Shown one piece after another: positions 25,905 to 39,873 of a DNA stretch of 64,000 nucleotides. The DNA is taken from the NCBI RefSeq assembly GCF_000375585.1, contig NZ_AQWP01000003.1, forward strand, positions 312,830-376,829. Direction: 5' to 3'. A program made the translations under genes and the position numbers. The notes beneath the pieces were generated by a model. The model ran no database searches, had not been told where the DNA came from, and worked only from the letters and a program-made list of their open reading frames with translations. The first letter of the stretch is position 1. Every line of letters begins with the position of its first letter. The DNA is from Sinorhizobium meliloti 4H41 (lineage in GTDB: Bacteria; Pseudomonadota; Alphaproteobacteria; Rhizobiales; Rhizobiaceae).

Positions 25905-27623
25905 ATGACCACGATCTTTGACGCTCCGGAAGATTTCGCCACGACCGCACTCGCAGGTTTCGCAGCGATCTATCAGCGCAACGTCCGCCTGGTGAAGGGC
26001 GGCGTCGTGCGCTCGACCAAGGTGCCGAAGGGCAAGGTCGCCGTTGTGGTCGGCGGCGGCTCGGGACATTACCCGGCCTTTGCGGGCTATGTCGGGCCGG
26101 GGCTCGCCGACGCGGCGGTCGCAGGCGATGTCTTTGCCTCGCCCTCGACGGCCGCGGTAGCCCGCGTCTGCCGCCATGCCGACCAGGGCGGCGGTGTATT
26201 GCTCGGCTTCGGCAACTATGCGGGCGACGTTCTGAATTTCGGGGTTGCGGCCGAACGGCTTCGCTCCGAAGGCATCGACGTGCGCATCCTGCCGGTGACC
26301 GATGACGTGGCGAGTGCGCCCGCGGAGACGTCGGCCAAGCGCCGCGGGATTGCCGGCGACCTCGTCGTCTTCAAGATCGCGGGCGCGGCAGCGGAAGCTG
26401 GCAAGTCGCTCGACGAGGTCGAGCGGCTCGCGCGTCACGCCAATGAGCGGACGGTATCCTTCGGCGTCGCTTTCGGCGGCTGCACGCTTCCGGGCGCCAC
26501 CGGTCCGCTTTTCACCGTGCCGAAGGGCCAGATGGCGCTCGGACTCGGCATTCACGGGGAACCGGGCGTCAGCGAAGAGACGATCGCGACGGCGAGCGAT
26601 CTCGCGAAGCTTCTAACCGGCAAGCTTCTTGCCGAGCGCCCCGCAGGCTCCAGGAAGGTGGCGGCAGTGCTGAACGGTCTCGGCTCGACCAAGTATGAAG
26701 AACTTTTCGTGCTTTGGACGGCGATCGCCAGACAGCTCAGCGATGCGGGCCTCGAAATCGTCGACCCCGAATGCGGCGAATTCGTCACCAGCCTCGACAT
26801 GCAGGGCTGCTCGCTCACCCTTCTCTGGCTGGACGAAGAGTTGGAGGCGCTCTGGCGCGCGCCCACGGATGCGCCGGTGCTGCGAAAGGGTGTGATCATT
26901 GCCGCCGAACCCGCGACCGACGAGATCGTAGACGCCGACGGCCCGCAGTCTTTCGGCCCCGCAGCGGAAGCCTCGAAGGAAAGCGGCAAATGCATAGCCC
27001 GGCTGATCGGTAACATTGCCGAGGCGCTGAAGGACGCGGAGGAGGAACTCGGCCGCATCGACGCCTTTGCCGGCGACGGCGATCACGGCCAGGGGATGCG
27101 CCGCGGTTCGGCCGCCGCATTCGACGCAGCAAAGGCGGCGGTCGCGGCTGGGGCAGGGGCCGCAAGCGTGCTTGCTGCCGCGGGCGACGCCTGGGCGGAC
27201 CGCGCCGGCGGCACCTCGGGCGCGATCTGGGGCCTGGCCCTGCGCTCCTGGAGCAACGCCTTCAGTGATGAGGATAAGGTGAGCGACGCGGCGATCGCGA
27301 AGGGCTCCCGCCTCGCACTCGACGGGGTCACGCGTCTCGGCCGCGCGCGCGTGGGCGACAAGACGCTGGTCGACGCGCTGGTGCCTTTCGTGGAGACGCT
27401 GGAAAGGGAATCCGCCGCCGGCAGGCCGCTTGTGGAAGCCTGGAACGCGGCGGGCAAGGCCGCTCAAGAGGCCGCCGATGCGACCTCCGCGCTGACCCCG
27501 AAGCTCGGCCGCGCCCGGCCGCTGGCCGAAAAGAGCATCGGCCACCCGGATGCGGGTGCGGTTTCGCTGGCGCTGGTGGCTCGGGTCGCGGGTGCGTTTT
27601 TGAGGGAAGCTGCGGCCGCCTGA
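25905..27623 (+). CDS. Dihydroxyacetone kinase family protein (DhaK-DhaL fusion)
   Basis: ATP-dependent kinase of 572 aa joining a DhaK substrate domain (~1-330) and a DhaL nucleotide domain (~365-572). DhaK shows the VVGGGSGHYPAFAGYVG loop (~47-63) and GIHGEPGV (~214), which carries the substrate-binding His; DhaL shows FAGDGDHGQGM (~388-398), the Mg-ATP aspartates, and the AGGTSG loop. The substrate may be dihydroxyacetone or a C4 ketose such as erythrulose, given the upstream isomerase and PdxA2-like enzyme. It starts 16 bases after the isomerase stop and ends the operon. Confidence 0.9.
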   Translation: MTTIFDAPEDFATTALAGFAAIYQRNVRLVKGGVVRSTKVPKGKVAVVVGGGSGHYPAFAGYVGPGLADAAVAGDVFASPSTAAVARVCRHADQGGGVLLGFGNYAGDVLNFGVAAERLRSEGIDVRILPVTDDVASAPAETSAKRRGIAGDLVVFKIAGAAAEAGKSLDEVERLARHANERTVSFGVAFGGCTLPGATGPLFTVPKGQMALGLGIHGEPGVSEETIATASDLAKLLTGKLLAERPAGSRKVAAVLNGLGSTKYEELFVLWTAIARQLSDAGLEIVDPECGEFVTSLDMQGCSLTLLWLDEELEALWRAPTDAPVLRKGVIIAAEPATDEIVDADGPQSFGPAAEASKESGKCIARLIGNIAEALKDAEEELGRIDAFAGDGDHGQGMRRGSAAAFDAAKAAVAAGAGAASVLAAAGDAWADRAGGTSGAIWGLALRSWSNAFSDEDKVSDAAIAKGSRLALDGVTRLGRARVGDKTLVDALVPFVETLERESAAGRPLVEAWNAAGKAAQEAADATSALTPKLGRARPLAEKSIGHPDAGAVSLALVARVAGAFLREAAAA

Positions 27624-27640
27624 TACGCTTGCGGCGGCGG

Positions 27641-27712
27641 ATTTACCCCTCTCCCGGGGTTGTACCTTCTCCCCGTCGAAACGGGGAGAAGATCGCGGCA
27701 GCGGGATGAGGG
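27641..27712. repeat. RIME-like palindromic element
   Basis: Contains CCCCTCTCCCGGGG and CTTCTCCCCGTCGAAACGGGGAGAAG, then GCGGGATGAGGGC. It resembles the Rhizobium-specific intergenic mosaic elements (RIME1). It sits between the convergent kinase and acetyltransferase genes, where its hairpins may end transcription. Confidence 0.7.
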
Positions 27713-27729
27713 CATCATACGCGCGGCGC

Positions 27730-28344
27730 CTAGCTATACCGCACAAGAAACTCCTCCGCCGTCAGTTCCCGGAAATCGTCCAGCGCATGGCGTAGCTTGG
27801 TGTGGTCCCAATCCCACCAGGCGAGCTGATCCATGGCTTCGCCGACCCGGGCCGTGAAGCGATCCCGGATCAGTCTCGCAGGTACCCCGCCGACGATCGT
27901 GTACGGTGCGACGTCCTTGGAGACGACGGCGCCGGCGCCGATCACGGCTCCATTGCCGACACTCACGCCGGGCAGGATCGTCGCGCCATGGCCGATCCAG
28001 ACGTCATGGCCGATCGTCACCCGGTTCTGCCGGCGCCAGGCGAAGAGATCGTGGTCGGGCTCCGCATCGTCCCAATACATCGGTGCGCGATAGGTGAAGT
28101 GATGCAGCGTCGCCCGCCAGGTGGGATGGTTGGTGGCGTTGATGCGCACGGCTGCGGCGATGTTGACGAATTTGCCGACCGTCGCGCACCAGATCGAGCC
28201 GTCCTGCATGATGTAGGAATAATCACCGAACTCCACCTCGTCGAGGCGCGAGCGTTCCCGGATTTCGGTGTAACGGCCGAGCGTCGAATTCACGACGCTC
28301 GCTGTCGGATGGATGGCGGGTTCGAGGCCGAGTTTCTGGCTCAT
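27730..28344 (-). CDS. Hexapeptide-repeat acetyltransferase of the phn operon
   Basis: Left-handed beta-helix acyltransferase of 204 aa, similar to xenobiotic (CatB-like) acetyltransferases. The repeat region includes [19 protein letters not shown] and [19 protein letters not shown] (~110-145), with His in IGHGA as likely catalytic base. Its ATG overlaps the phnL stop, so it belongs to the C-P lyase operon. Acetyltransferases of this type often accompany phn genes and may modify aminophosphonates, similar in role to PhnO though of a different fold. Confidence 0.85.
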   Translation of the reverse strand: MSQKLGLEPAIHPTASVVNSTLGRYTEIRERSRLDEVEFGDYSYIMQDGSIWCATVGKFVNIAAAVRINATNHPTWRATLHHFTYRAPMYWDDAEPDHDLFAWRRQNRVTIGHDVWIGHGATILPGVSVGNGAVIGAGAVVSKDVAPYTIVGGVPARLIRDRFTARVGEAMDQLAWWDWDHTKLRHALDDFRELTAEEFLVRYS

Positions 28345-29048
28345 GCTGCGTATTTCCTCGGAGAGAATTCCGATACGTCGATGATGCGGTCGGCGACCGC
28401 CTCGCGTACCTCCTCGTCATGAAAGATACCGATCAGCGCCGTGCCGGCGGCCTTCTTCCCTGCGATCATTTCCACCACCACTGCGCGGTTCTTCGCATCG
28501 AGCGAGGCCGTCGGTTCGTCGAGGAGCAGGATCTGATGGTCGGTGATGAAGCCGCGGGCGATATTGACCCGCTGCTGTTCGCCGCCGGAGAAGGTGGCCG
28601 GCGGCAGGGCCCAGAGTTCCCTCGGCAGGTTGAGCCTCGAAAGCAGTTCGGCCGCACGCTCCCGCGCCTCGGCCGCCGTCACCCCGCGCGCCTGCAGGGG
28701 CTCGGCGACGATGTCGAGGGCGGAGACGCGCGGCACGACACGCAGAAACTGGCTAACATAGCCGAGCGTCGTGCGGCGTACCTCGAGCACGGTGCGCGGC
28801 TCGGCCGTCGCGAGGTTCACCAGGCGGCCGTCATGTTCCACCAGGATCTGGCCTTCGTCGACGCCGTAATTTCCGTAGAGCATCTTGAGGATCGAGCTCT
28901 TGCCGACGCCGGAGGGGCCGCCGAGCACGACGCATTCGCCGGCCTTCACCGAGAAGGAGACATTCGCGACCACCGGCAGGCGCACGCCGTCGCGAAGGTG
29001 CATGGTGAAGCTTTTCGCGACTTCCGAGACAACGAGGGGAGTTGGCAT
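28341..29048 (-). CDS. phnL: C-P lyase pathway ATPase PhnL
   Basis: ABC-type ATPase of 235 aa with Walker [10 protein letters not shown] (~40), signature FSGGEQQR (~150) and Walker B ILLLDEP. PhnL works with the PhnGHI core in forming the ribose-triphosphate phosphonate; it does not serve a membrane importer. Walker A has Ser-Ser in place of Thr-Thr, common in PhnL. Stop overlaps the acetyltransferase start by 4 bases. 33 bases separate it from phnK. Confidence 0.92.
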   Translation of the reverse strand: MPTPLVVSEVAKSFTMHLRDGVRLPVVANVSFSVKAGECVVLGGPSGVGKSSILKMLYGNYGVDEGQILVEHDGRLVNLATAEPRTVLEVRRTTLGYVSQFLRVVPRVSALDIVAEPLQARGVTAAEARERAAELLSRLNLPRELWALPPATFSGGEQQRVNIARGFITDHQILLLDEPTASLDAKNRAVVVEMIAGKKAAGTALIGIFHDEEVREAVADRIIDVSEFSPRKYAA

Positions 29049-29081
29049 GGTCTTTACTTTCCGTTGCGCATTGTCAATGCG

Positions 29082-29858
29082 TCACACCTGAAGAATCGAG
29101 GAAACGAGGAGCTGCGTGTAGGGCTCGCGCGGATCGTCGAGCACCCGGTCGGTCAGACCCTGTTCGATGACGGCGCCGTCCTTCATCACCATCATCCGGT
29201 GCGAAAGGAGGCGCGCCACGGCGAGGTCGTGGGTCACGATCACCGCCGCAAGGCCGAGGTCGTGGACGAGGCCGCGAACCAGATCGAGCAGGCGTGCCTG
29301 CACCGAGACGTCGAGGCCGCCGGTCGGCTCGTCCATAAAGACGAGGCGGGGCGAGGTGACCAGATTGCGGGCGATCTGCAGGCGCTGGCGCATGCCGCCG
29401 GAGAAGGCGCGCGGCTGATCGTCGATCCGGTCCTCTTCGATTTCCACGCGCCTCAGCCAGTCGCCTGCCGCCGCGCGGATATTTCCGTAGTGCCGGTCGC
29501 CGACCGCCATCAAGCGCTCGCCGACATTGGCACCGGCCGACACCGTCATCCTCAGCCCGTCCGCCGGGTTCTGATGCACGAAGCCCCAGTCGGTGCGCAT
29601 CAGAAAGCGACGCTCGGCCTCGCTCATGCGCGCAAGATCCCGGTACTGGCCGTCGCGCATGTGATATTCGACGACGCCGGATGTCGGCATCAGCCGGGTC
29701 GAGAGGCAGGAGAGCAGCGTGGTCTTCCCCGAGCCGGATTCGCCGACGATGGCGAGCACCTCGCCCGGATAGAGCTCGAAGGAGACGTTGCGGCAGCCGA
29801 TGCGACTTCCATAAAATTTCGAAACGTCACTGACTTTCAGAAGCGGCACGGCGCTCAT
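29082..29858 (-). CDS. phnK: C-P lyase complex ATPase PhnK
   Basis: ABC-type ATPase of 258 aa that binds the PhnGHIJ core in the C-P lyase reaction. Walker A GESGSGKTT (~40), signature FSGGMRQR (~152), Walker B LVFMDEPTGGLD. The ATG at 29858 overlaps the phnJ stop (29855) by ATGA; a longer frame to 30020 only translates phnJ out of frame. PhnK resembles oligopeptide importer ATPases, but the operon leaves no doubt about its role. Confidence 0.93.
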   Translation of the reverse strand: MSAVPLLKVSDVSKFYGSRIGCRNVSFELYPGEVLAIVGESGSGKTTLLSCLSTRLMPTSGVVEYHMRDGQYRDLARMSEAERRFLMRTDWGFVHQNPADGLRMTVSAGANVGERLMAVGDRHYGNIRAAAGDWLRRVEIEEDRIDDQPRAFSGGMRQRLQIARNLVTSPRLVFMDEPTGGLDVSVQARLLDLVRGLVHDLGLAAVIVTHDLAVARLLSHRMMVMKDGAVIEQGLTDRVLDDPREPYTQLLVSSILQV

Positions 29859-30748
29859 ACTGCAGCCTCCTGGCTTTCTTTCGCGGCGGGGGCGAGCATG
29901 GCACCGGCATGGCCGTGCGCCCGGCGATCCTCGCAATGGTCGGTGTCGGAGCAGACGAACATGCGCCCGCCCTTGTCGTCGAGAACGACCTCGTCGAGAT
30001 AGACGTTCTCGGCGCCGCAAAGGGCGCAGGGCTTGTCGAATTTCTGAACCTCGAAGGGGTGATCCTCGAAATCGAGGCTGACGACTTCGGTATAGGGTGG
30101 CACCGCATAGATGCGCTTCTCCCGGCCGGCGCCGAAGAGTTGGAGGGCCTCCGACATATGCATCTTCGGATTGTCGAATTTCGGCGTCGGCGAGGGGTCC
30201 ATCACATAACGGCCCTCGACCTTCACAGGGTAGGCGTAGGTCGTGGCGATATGGCCGTTGCGGGCGATGTCCTCGTAGAGCTTCACATGCATGAGCCCGT
30301 ATTCCTCGAGCGCATGCATCTTGCGCGTCTCGGTTTCGCGCGGTTCGAGGAAGCGCAGCGGTTCCGGAATGGGCACCTGGTAGACGAGCGTCTGCCCCTC
30401 TCTCAGTTGCTCCTCGGGAATGCGGTGCCGCGTCTGGATGATCGTCGCCTCGGTCGTCCTCGTGGTGACGGCGACATCGGCGACCTTCTGGAAGAAGGCG
30501 CGGATCGAAACGGCGTTCGTCGTGTCGTCGGCGCCCTGATCGATCACCTTAAGCACGTCGTCGGGTCCGAGGATGGAGGCGGTCACCTGCACGCCGCCGG
30601 TGCCCCAGCCATAGGGCATCGGCATTTCGCGGGAGGCGAAGGGCACCTGATAGCCCGGGATGGCGATCGCCTTCAGGATCGCGCGGCGGATCATCCGCTT
30701 CGTCTGCTCGTCCAGATAGGCGAAGTTGTAAGTTGCGAGGTCGTTCAT
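29855..30748 (-). CDS. phnJ: Carbon-phosphorus lyase PhnJ
   Basis: Radical S-adenosylmethionine enzyme of 297 aa that breaks the carbon-phosphorus bond of ribosyl-phosphonate 5-phosphate. The C-terminal cluster motif is intact: CALC, 21 residues, then CSDTDHC (~243-275), i.e. CxxC-x21-C-x5-C, the same spacing as the four Fe-S cysteines known in E. coli PhnJ. The start ATG overlaps the phnI stop by ATGA. Presence of all four cysteines argues for an active pathway. Confidence 0.95.
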   Translation of the reverse strand: MNDLATYNFAYLDEQTKRMIRRAILKAIAIPGYQVPFASREMPMPYGWGTGGVQVTASILGPDDVLKVIDQGADDTTNAVSIRAFFQKVADVAVTTRTTEATIIQTRHRIPEEQLREGQTLVYQVPIPEPLRFLEPRETETRKMHALEEYGLMHVKLYEDIARNGHIATTYAYPVKVEGRYVMDPSPTPKFDNPKMHMSEALQLFGAGREKRIYAVPPYTEVVSLDFEDHPFEVQKFDKPCALCGAENVYLDEVVLDDKGGRMFVCSDTDHCEDRRAHGHAGAMLAPAAKESQEAAV

Positions 30749-31851
30749 TCGGCGGCCTCCTTCATGCCGTCCCTGCCGCCGGCCTGGGCGGCGTCGTGTT
30801 CCCGGCGCATGCGCCTGACCAGGTCGAGCTCGGCCTGGAAGTCGACGTAATGCGGCAGCTTCAGATGTTCGACGAAGCCGGTCGCCTGGACGTTGTCGGC
30901 ATGCGAGATGACGAATTCCTGATCCTGGGCGGGGGCGACGATGTCCTCGTCGAATTCGTCGGTCCGGAGGGCCCGATCGACCAGCGACATCGACATCGCC
31001 TTGCGCTCGCTCTGGCCGAAGACGAGTCCGTAGCCGCGGGTGAATTGCGGCGGCTGCTTGGCCGAGCCCTTGAACTGGTTGACCATCTGGCATTCGGTAA
31101 CGCGGATGACCCCAAGTGAAACGGCAAAGCCCAGCTCCGGCAGTTCCAGTTCGACCTCGACCTCGCCGATCCTGACCTCGCCGACGAAGGGATGCGTGCG
31201 GCCATAGCCGCGCTGCGTGGAGTAGGCGAGCGCCAGCAGGAATCCTTCGTCGCCACGGGCAAGCGCCTGCAGGCGGAGATCGCGTGCCATCGGAAATTCC
31301 ATCGGCTCGCGCGTGAGGTCGCCCGCCACGTGACCTTCCGGCATCCGGCCGTCGCCCTCGATCAGACCTTCGCCGTCGAGAATGTCGGAGACGCGCATGA
31401 CAGGTTCGCCCGGCTCCTTGAGCGCCGGCTCATCGACCGGCTCTTCGCCGATGAGCGACGGGTCGAGAAGCCGGTGCGTATAGTCGAAGGTGGGGCCGAG
31501 CAGCTGGCCGCCGGGGAGATCCTTGTAGGTTGCCGAGACGCGCCGCTCGACCTTCATTTTCGCGGTGTCGACCGGTTCGGAACAGCCGAAGCGCGGAAGG
31601 GTCGTGCGGTAGGCGCGCAGGATGAAGATCGCCTCGATCATGTCGCCGCGCGCCTGGCGCACGGCAAGGGCCGCAAGCGCACGGTCGTAAAGCGAGGCCT
31701 CGGCCATTACGCGGTCGACCGCGAGCCCGAGCTGCTCGACGACCTGTTCTATGGTGATCGCGGGCAGCGCCCGGTCGCCGCGCCGGCGATCGGCCAGCAG
31801 CCGGTGAGCATTGGCAATGGCGGCTTCTCCGCCCTTGACAGCTACATACAT
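30745..31851 (-). CDS. phnI: C-P lyase subunit PhnI
   Basis: PhnI, 368 aa, the nucleosidase/transferase core that, with PhnG, PhnH and PhnL, replaces the base of a nucleoside triphosphate by methylphosphonate or another phosphonate. Recognised from the opening MYVAVKGGEAAIANAHRLL, from SLIGEEP and EFVISHADNVQATGFVEHLK (~325), and from full length. Four bases separate its start from the phnH stop; its own stop overlaps phnJ. Confidence 0.94.
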   Translation of the reverse strand: MYVAVKGGEAAIANAHRLLADRRRGDRALPAITIEQVVEQLGLAVDRVMAEASLYDRALAALAVRQARGDMIEAIFILRAYRTTLPRFGCSEPVDTAKMKVERRVSATYKDLPGGQLLGPTFDYTHRLLDPSLIGEEPVDEPALKEPGEPVMRVSDILDGEGLIEGDGRMPEGHVAGDLTREPMEFPMARDLRLQALARGDEGFLLALAYSTQRGYGRTHPFVGEVRIGEVEVELELPELGFAVSLGVIRVTECQMVNQFKGSAKQPPQFTRGYGLVFGQSERKAMSMSLVDRALRTDEFDEDIVAPAQDQEFVISHADNVQATGFVEHLKLPHYVDFQAELDLVRRMRREHDAAQAGGRDGMKEAAE

Positions 31852-31855
31852 GCGC

Positions 31856-32461
31856 TTACTCCCGCTCGAGTTTGGTGGTGCGCGGCAGGCAAAGCACTGC
31901 CTCGCGCGCCGTCAGGACGAGATCGATGCCGCGCGGAAAGATCGCCCGGTTGGCGGCCCAGAGGTCGAGGAACACGTCGGGCAGGCCCTTCGGTGCGATG
32001 ACGATCCCGCTCTTGATTCCCGGTCCCCGGCCGATCAGCGGCCGCCCGCCCTCGAGCGCTTCCACCTCGACGACGAGCGTGGTGGAACGGTCGGGATATT
32101 CCTGCGTGCCGAGGGCGAACTGGTCGAAGCCCGGCACAGCCGCGCCCTTCTCGAAGAAGGCAAAGCGGGCCTCGTCCTTCGTCTCGGTGACGCCCGCGCC
32201 GGTGTGAAACGCGATCCACTTCGGCGCCGAGGATTTGGAGAGCGCCGGCGATAGCCAGACCGGCGTGTCGTGGTCGCAGAGCGTGAGCGCGACGGCTCCG
32301 CTTGCCTCTCCGAGTGGCGCCGGCGGGGCTGCTGCAGTGGAAAGCCGGCCGACGGTGCCCGGGCGGGCGAAGCAGTCCATCAGGCTGCGGAACACGGACT
32401 GCGCCTCGAAGACAGGATCGGCGAAGGCGCCGCTATAGATTTGCGATTGGGCAGTCATCAA
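31856..32461 (-). CDS. phnH: C-P lyase subunit PhnH
   Basis: PhnH, 201 aa, scaffold subunit of the PhnGHIJ complex. Recognised from GAFADPVFEAQSVFRSLMDCFARPGTVG (split here: FADPVFEAQ, FRSLMDCFARPG) at residues ~11-36 and from RGPGIK (~140). Its ATG overlaps the phnG stop by ATGA, continuing the coupled chain of the operon. Confidence 0.93.
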   Translation of the reverse strand: MMTAQSQIYSGAFADPVFEAQSVFRSLMDCFARPGTVGRLSTAAAPPAPLGEASGAVALTLCDHDTPVWLSPALSKSSAPKWIAFHTGAGVTETKDEARFAFFEKGAAVPGFDQFALGTQEYPDRSTTLVVEVEALEGGRPLIGRGPGIKSGIVIAPKGLPDVFLDLWAANRAIFPRGIDLVLTAREAVLCLPRTTKLERE

Positions 32462-32925
32462 TCCTCTCCGCGGACCATGGTGAAGAAGTCGACGCGGGTC
32501 GCAGCCGTTTCCTCGGCCTTGCGACGGTCTTCCGCGTCAAGACGAGCGGCCACCTGCTCGTGCAGCGCCTCGACGCTTGCGCGATGCGCAGCGCTCTGAA
32601 AAAGCGCGTCGAAGATCGCGGCAAAGCGGGCGCGTGCCTTGTCGGTGCCGAGCAGCTGGCCATGGCCGATCTCTCCGGTCGAAAGCCGCACGGTGGCGCG
32701 TGAAACGGTGGCCTCGCCGAGGTTGAAAGGATCGCCGCCGCCGCCGATCTTGCCGCGCACCATGACGAGCCCGGTTTCCGGACCGCGCACCGGCGCGACC
32801 TCCGGCTTGTCGTCGATCGCGTCCCAGGCCATGGAAAGTTCGCCGAGCGTCGCGCGCGCCAGAAGCCGCATGCCTTCCCGGCGCTGAGCGACGGCTTCAT
32901 CACTTATCTTCGCTGCGTCCATCAT
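32458..32925 (-). CDS. phnG: C-P lyase subunit PhnG
   Basis: PhnG, 155 aa, first gene of the C-P lyase operon. Recognised from EGMRLLARATLGEL, GLVMVRGKIGGGGDPFNLGEATVSR (in parts: MVRGKIGGGG, FNLGEATV) and GHGQLLGTD. The start ATG has GGAG 4 bases upstream; just beyond are a palindrome likely bound by PhnF and, further out, a PhoB-like box. No phnC, D, E, M or N is in the window, so uptake and the last steps must be encoded elsewhere. Confidence 0.93.
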   Translation of the reverse strand: MMDAAKISDEAVAQRREGMRLLARATLGELSMAWDAIDDKPEVAPVRGPETGLVMVRGKIGGGGDPFNLGEATVSRATVRLSTGEIGHGQLLGTDKARARFAAIFDALFQSAAHRASVEALHEQVAARLDAEDRRKAEETAATRVDFFTMVRGED

Positions 32926-32937
32926 CTCACTCCAAAA

Positions 32938-32955
32938 TGTCTATTGATCTAGACA
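32938..32955. promoter_or_regulatory. Candidate PhnF operator
   Basis: Perfect inverted repeat TGTCTA-TTGATC-TAGACA, 12 bases before the phnG start. The half-site fits the GTxTAxAC-type motif bound by HutC-subfamily GntR proteins, the group to which the divergent PhnF-like regulator belongs. Binding here would cover the ribosome binding region of phnG. Confidence 0.6.
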
Positions 32956-32990
32956 ACTATACATCTTATACCTTTCCATAGCCTTCGCAA

Positions 32991-33008
32991 ATGACAGGCT
33001 TGTGACAT
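32991..33008 (-). promoter_or_regulatory. Candidate PhoB (Pho) box
   Basis: On the minus strand ATGTCACAAGCCTGTCAT, two TGTCA-type repeats 11 bases apart, close to the consensus CTGTCATAAAACTGTCAT. It points toward phnG, 66 bases before its start, and predicts induction under phosphate starvation, as known for phn operons. Confidence 0.7.
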
Positions 33009-33047
33009 TTGCCAAGAAGCTGGCGGCAAAGAAGTGGGGCGAAGAAG

Positions 33048-33782
33048 ATGGTGGCGAAGGTCGTCGAACGGCAGATGGGCGTGGCGCTGTGGCGGCAGAT
33101 TGCCGACAGAATACGGCTCGCGATCAGCAACGGCGACTATGACGCGACCGGCATGGTGCCGCCGGAGACGGCCCTTGCAGCGGAATTCGGCGTCAATCGC
33201 CACACCGTCCGCAGCGCGCTGGCAGCACTCGCGGAAGAAGGTCTGGTGCGGGCGGTGCAGGGGCGCGGCACGATGATCGAGCGCAAGGATCGTGTGAGCT
33301 ATCCGATCTCGCGGCGCACTCGCTTCTCCCAAGGTCTCGGCCGCCAGGTGAAGGAAATCGGAACCGAGCTCCGGGGACATCGCCAAGTGTCGGCAAGCGG
33401 CGAAATCGCCGCTGCGCTCGGCGTTCCCCCGGGCACCCCTCTGATCGAGCTCAGCACCGTCAGCAGCGGCGACGGGCGGCCGCTTTCGACGGCGGTCAGC
33501 TACTACCCCGCCGAGCGCTTTGCGAGGATGGCGGAGGAGTATGCGCGGCTCGGCTCGGTCACCAAGGCCTTTGCCGTGCATGGACTCGACGACTACGTCC
33601 GGGTCTCGACGGAGATCGTCGCGCGGCACGCGGACGCAGAGGAACTCTCGCTTCTGAAACTCTCGCCGGGGGCGATCGTCATGGAGACGCAATCGGTCAA
33701 TGCGGATCTCGGAGGCCGCCCGGTCGAATATTCGCGAACGCGCTTTGCCGCCGACCGGATGAAGCTCCGGATCGAGACCTGA
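33048..33782 (+). CDS. phnF: PhnF-like GntR regulator, HutC subfamily
   Basis: Transcriptional regulator of 244 aa. N-terminal winged helix (PPETALAAEFGVNRHTVRSA, ~42-61, and the wing GRGTMI) followed by a UTRA effector domain (~95-240, ending with RPVEYSRTRFAADR, the usual UTRA signature). Divergent from phnG and adjacent to a palindrome that fits the HutC group, it is the likely local repressor of the C-P lyase operon. ATG 33048 is preferred; a TTG at 33009 would extend it into the intergenic Pho-box region. Confidence 0.9.
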   Translation: MVAKVVERQMGVALWRQIADRIRLAISNGDYDATGMVPPETALAAEFGVNRHTVRSALAALAEEGLVRAVQGRGTMIERKDRVSYPISRRTRFSQGLGRQVKEIGTELRGHRQVSASGEIAAALGVPPGTPLIELSTVSSGDGRPLSTAVSYYPAERFARMAEEYARLGSVTKAFAVHGLDDYVRVSTEIVARHADAEELSLLKLSPGAIVMETQSVNADLGGRPVEYSRTRFAADRMKLRIET

Positions 33783-33802
33783 ACTCGGCCGGACGCCGGG
33801 GA

Positions 33803-35941
<2,139 letters not shown>

Positions 35942-35997
35942 TGTTTCACTCCGAATAGCTTTGGCCGGGGCTTGGCCCTCGTCGGTACCGATGAAAC

Positions 35998-36113
35998 CGC
36001 AAGCCCCTCATCCGCCTGCCGGCACCTTCTCCCCGCAGGCGGGGCGAAGGAGACTCGCGGCGCAGTCTTAAGTCCCTCTCCCCGCGTGCGGGGAGAGTGC
36101 TAGGGTGAGGGCA
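35998..36113. repeat. RIME-like palindromic element
   Basis: Contains CCTTCTCCCCGCAGGCGGGGCGAAGG and CCCTCTCCCCGCGTGCGGGGAGAG, then TAGGGTGAGGGC. This is the typical pattern of Rhizobium-specific intergenic mosaic elements. It fills most of the 223 bases between pccA and bhbA, both minus strand, and its hairpins may reduce readthrough from pccA into bhbA. Confidence 0.75.
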
Positions 36114-36164
36114 AAGCTGCCGCTCCTTACGGCGGCATCTCAGCGCATCCTCAACGCTGCACCA

Positions 36165-38177
<2,013 letters not shown>

Positions 38178-38189
38178 CGGGTTCTCCCG

Positions 38190-39722
<1,533 letters not shown>

Positions 39723-39833
39723 CGCTCTCCTCCATTTTTGCTGATTGTGCAGAGGCTTGCCTGCCTTCGCAATAGCGCCGAAGGCCTGATGGAAAAACCG
39801 CCGATGATGTGCAAATGTGGAACATATAAAAAT

Positions 39834-39860
39834 GCGAAGCGCAAACTGCAAAGTTGCGAA
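39834..39860. promoter_or_regulatory. Candidate operator of the short-chain-acyl regulator
   Basis: GCGAAGCGCAAACTGCAAAGTTGCGAA holds repeated GCAAA/TTGC units in an imperfect inverted arrangement, 14-40 bases before the regulator start and within the pccB spacer; another TGCAAA is at 39810. Regulators of this family (PccR, RamB) bind TTTGCAAA-like motifs, so this is a likely auto- and pccB-control site. Confidence 0.5.
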
Positions 39861-39873
39861 TACGAGTGCAAGG

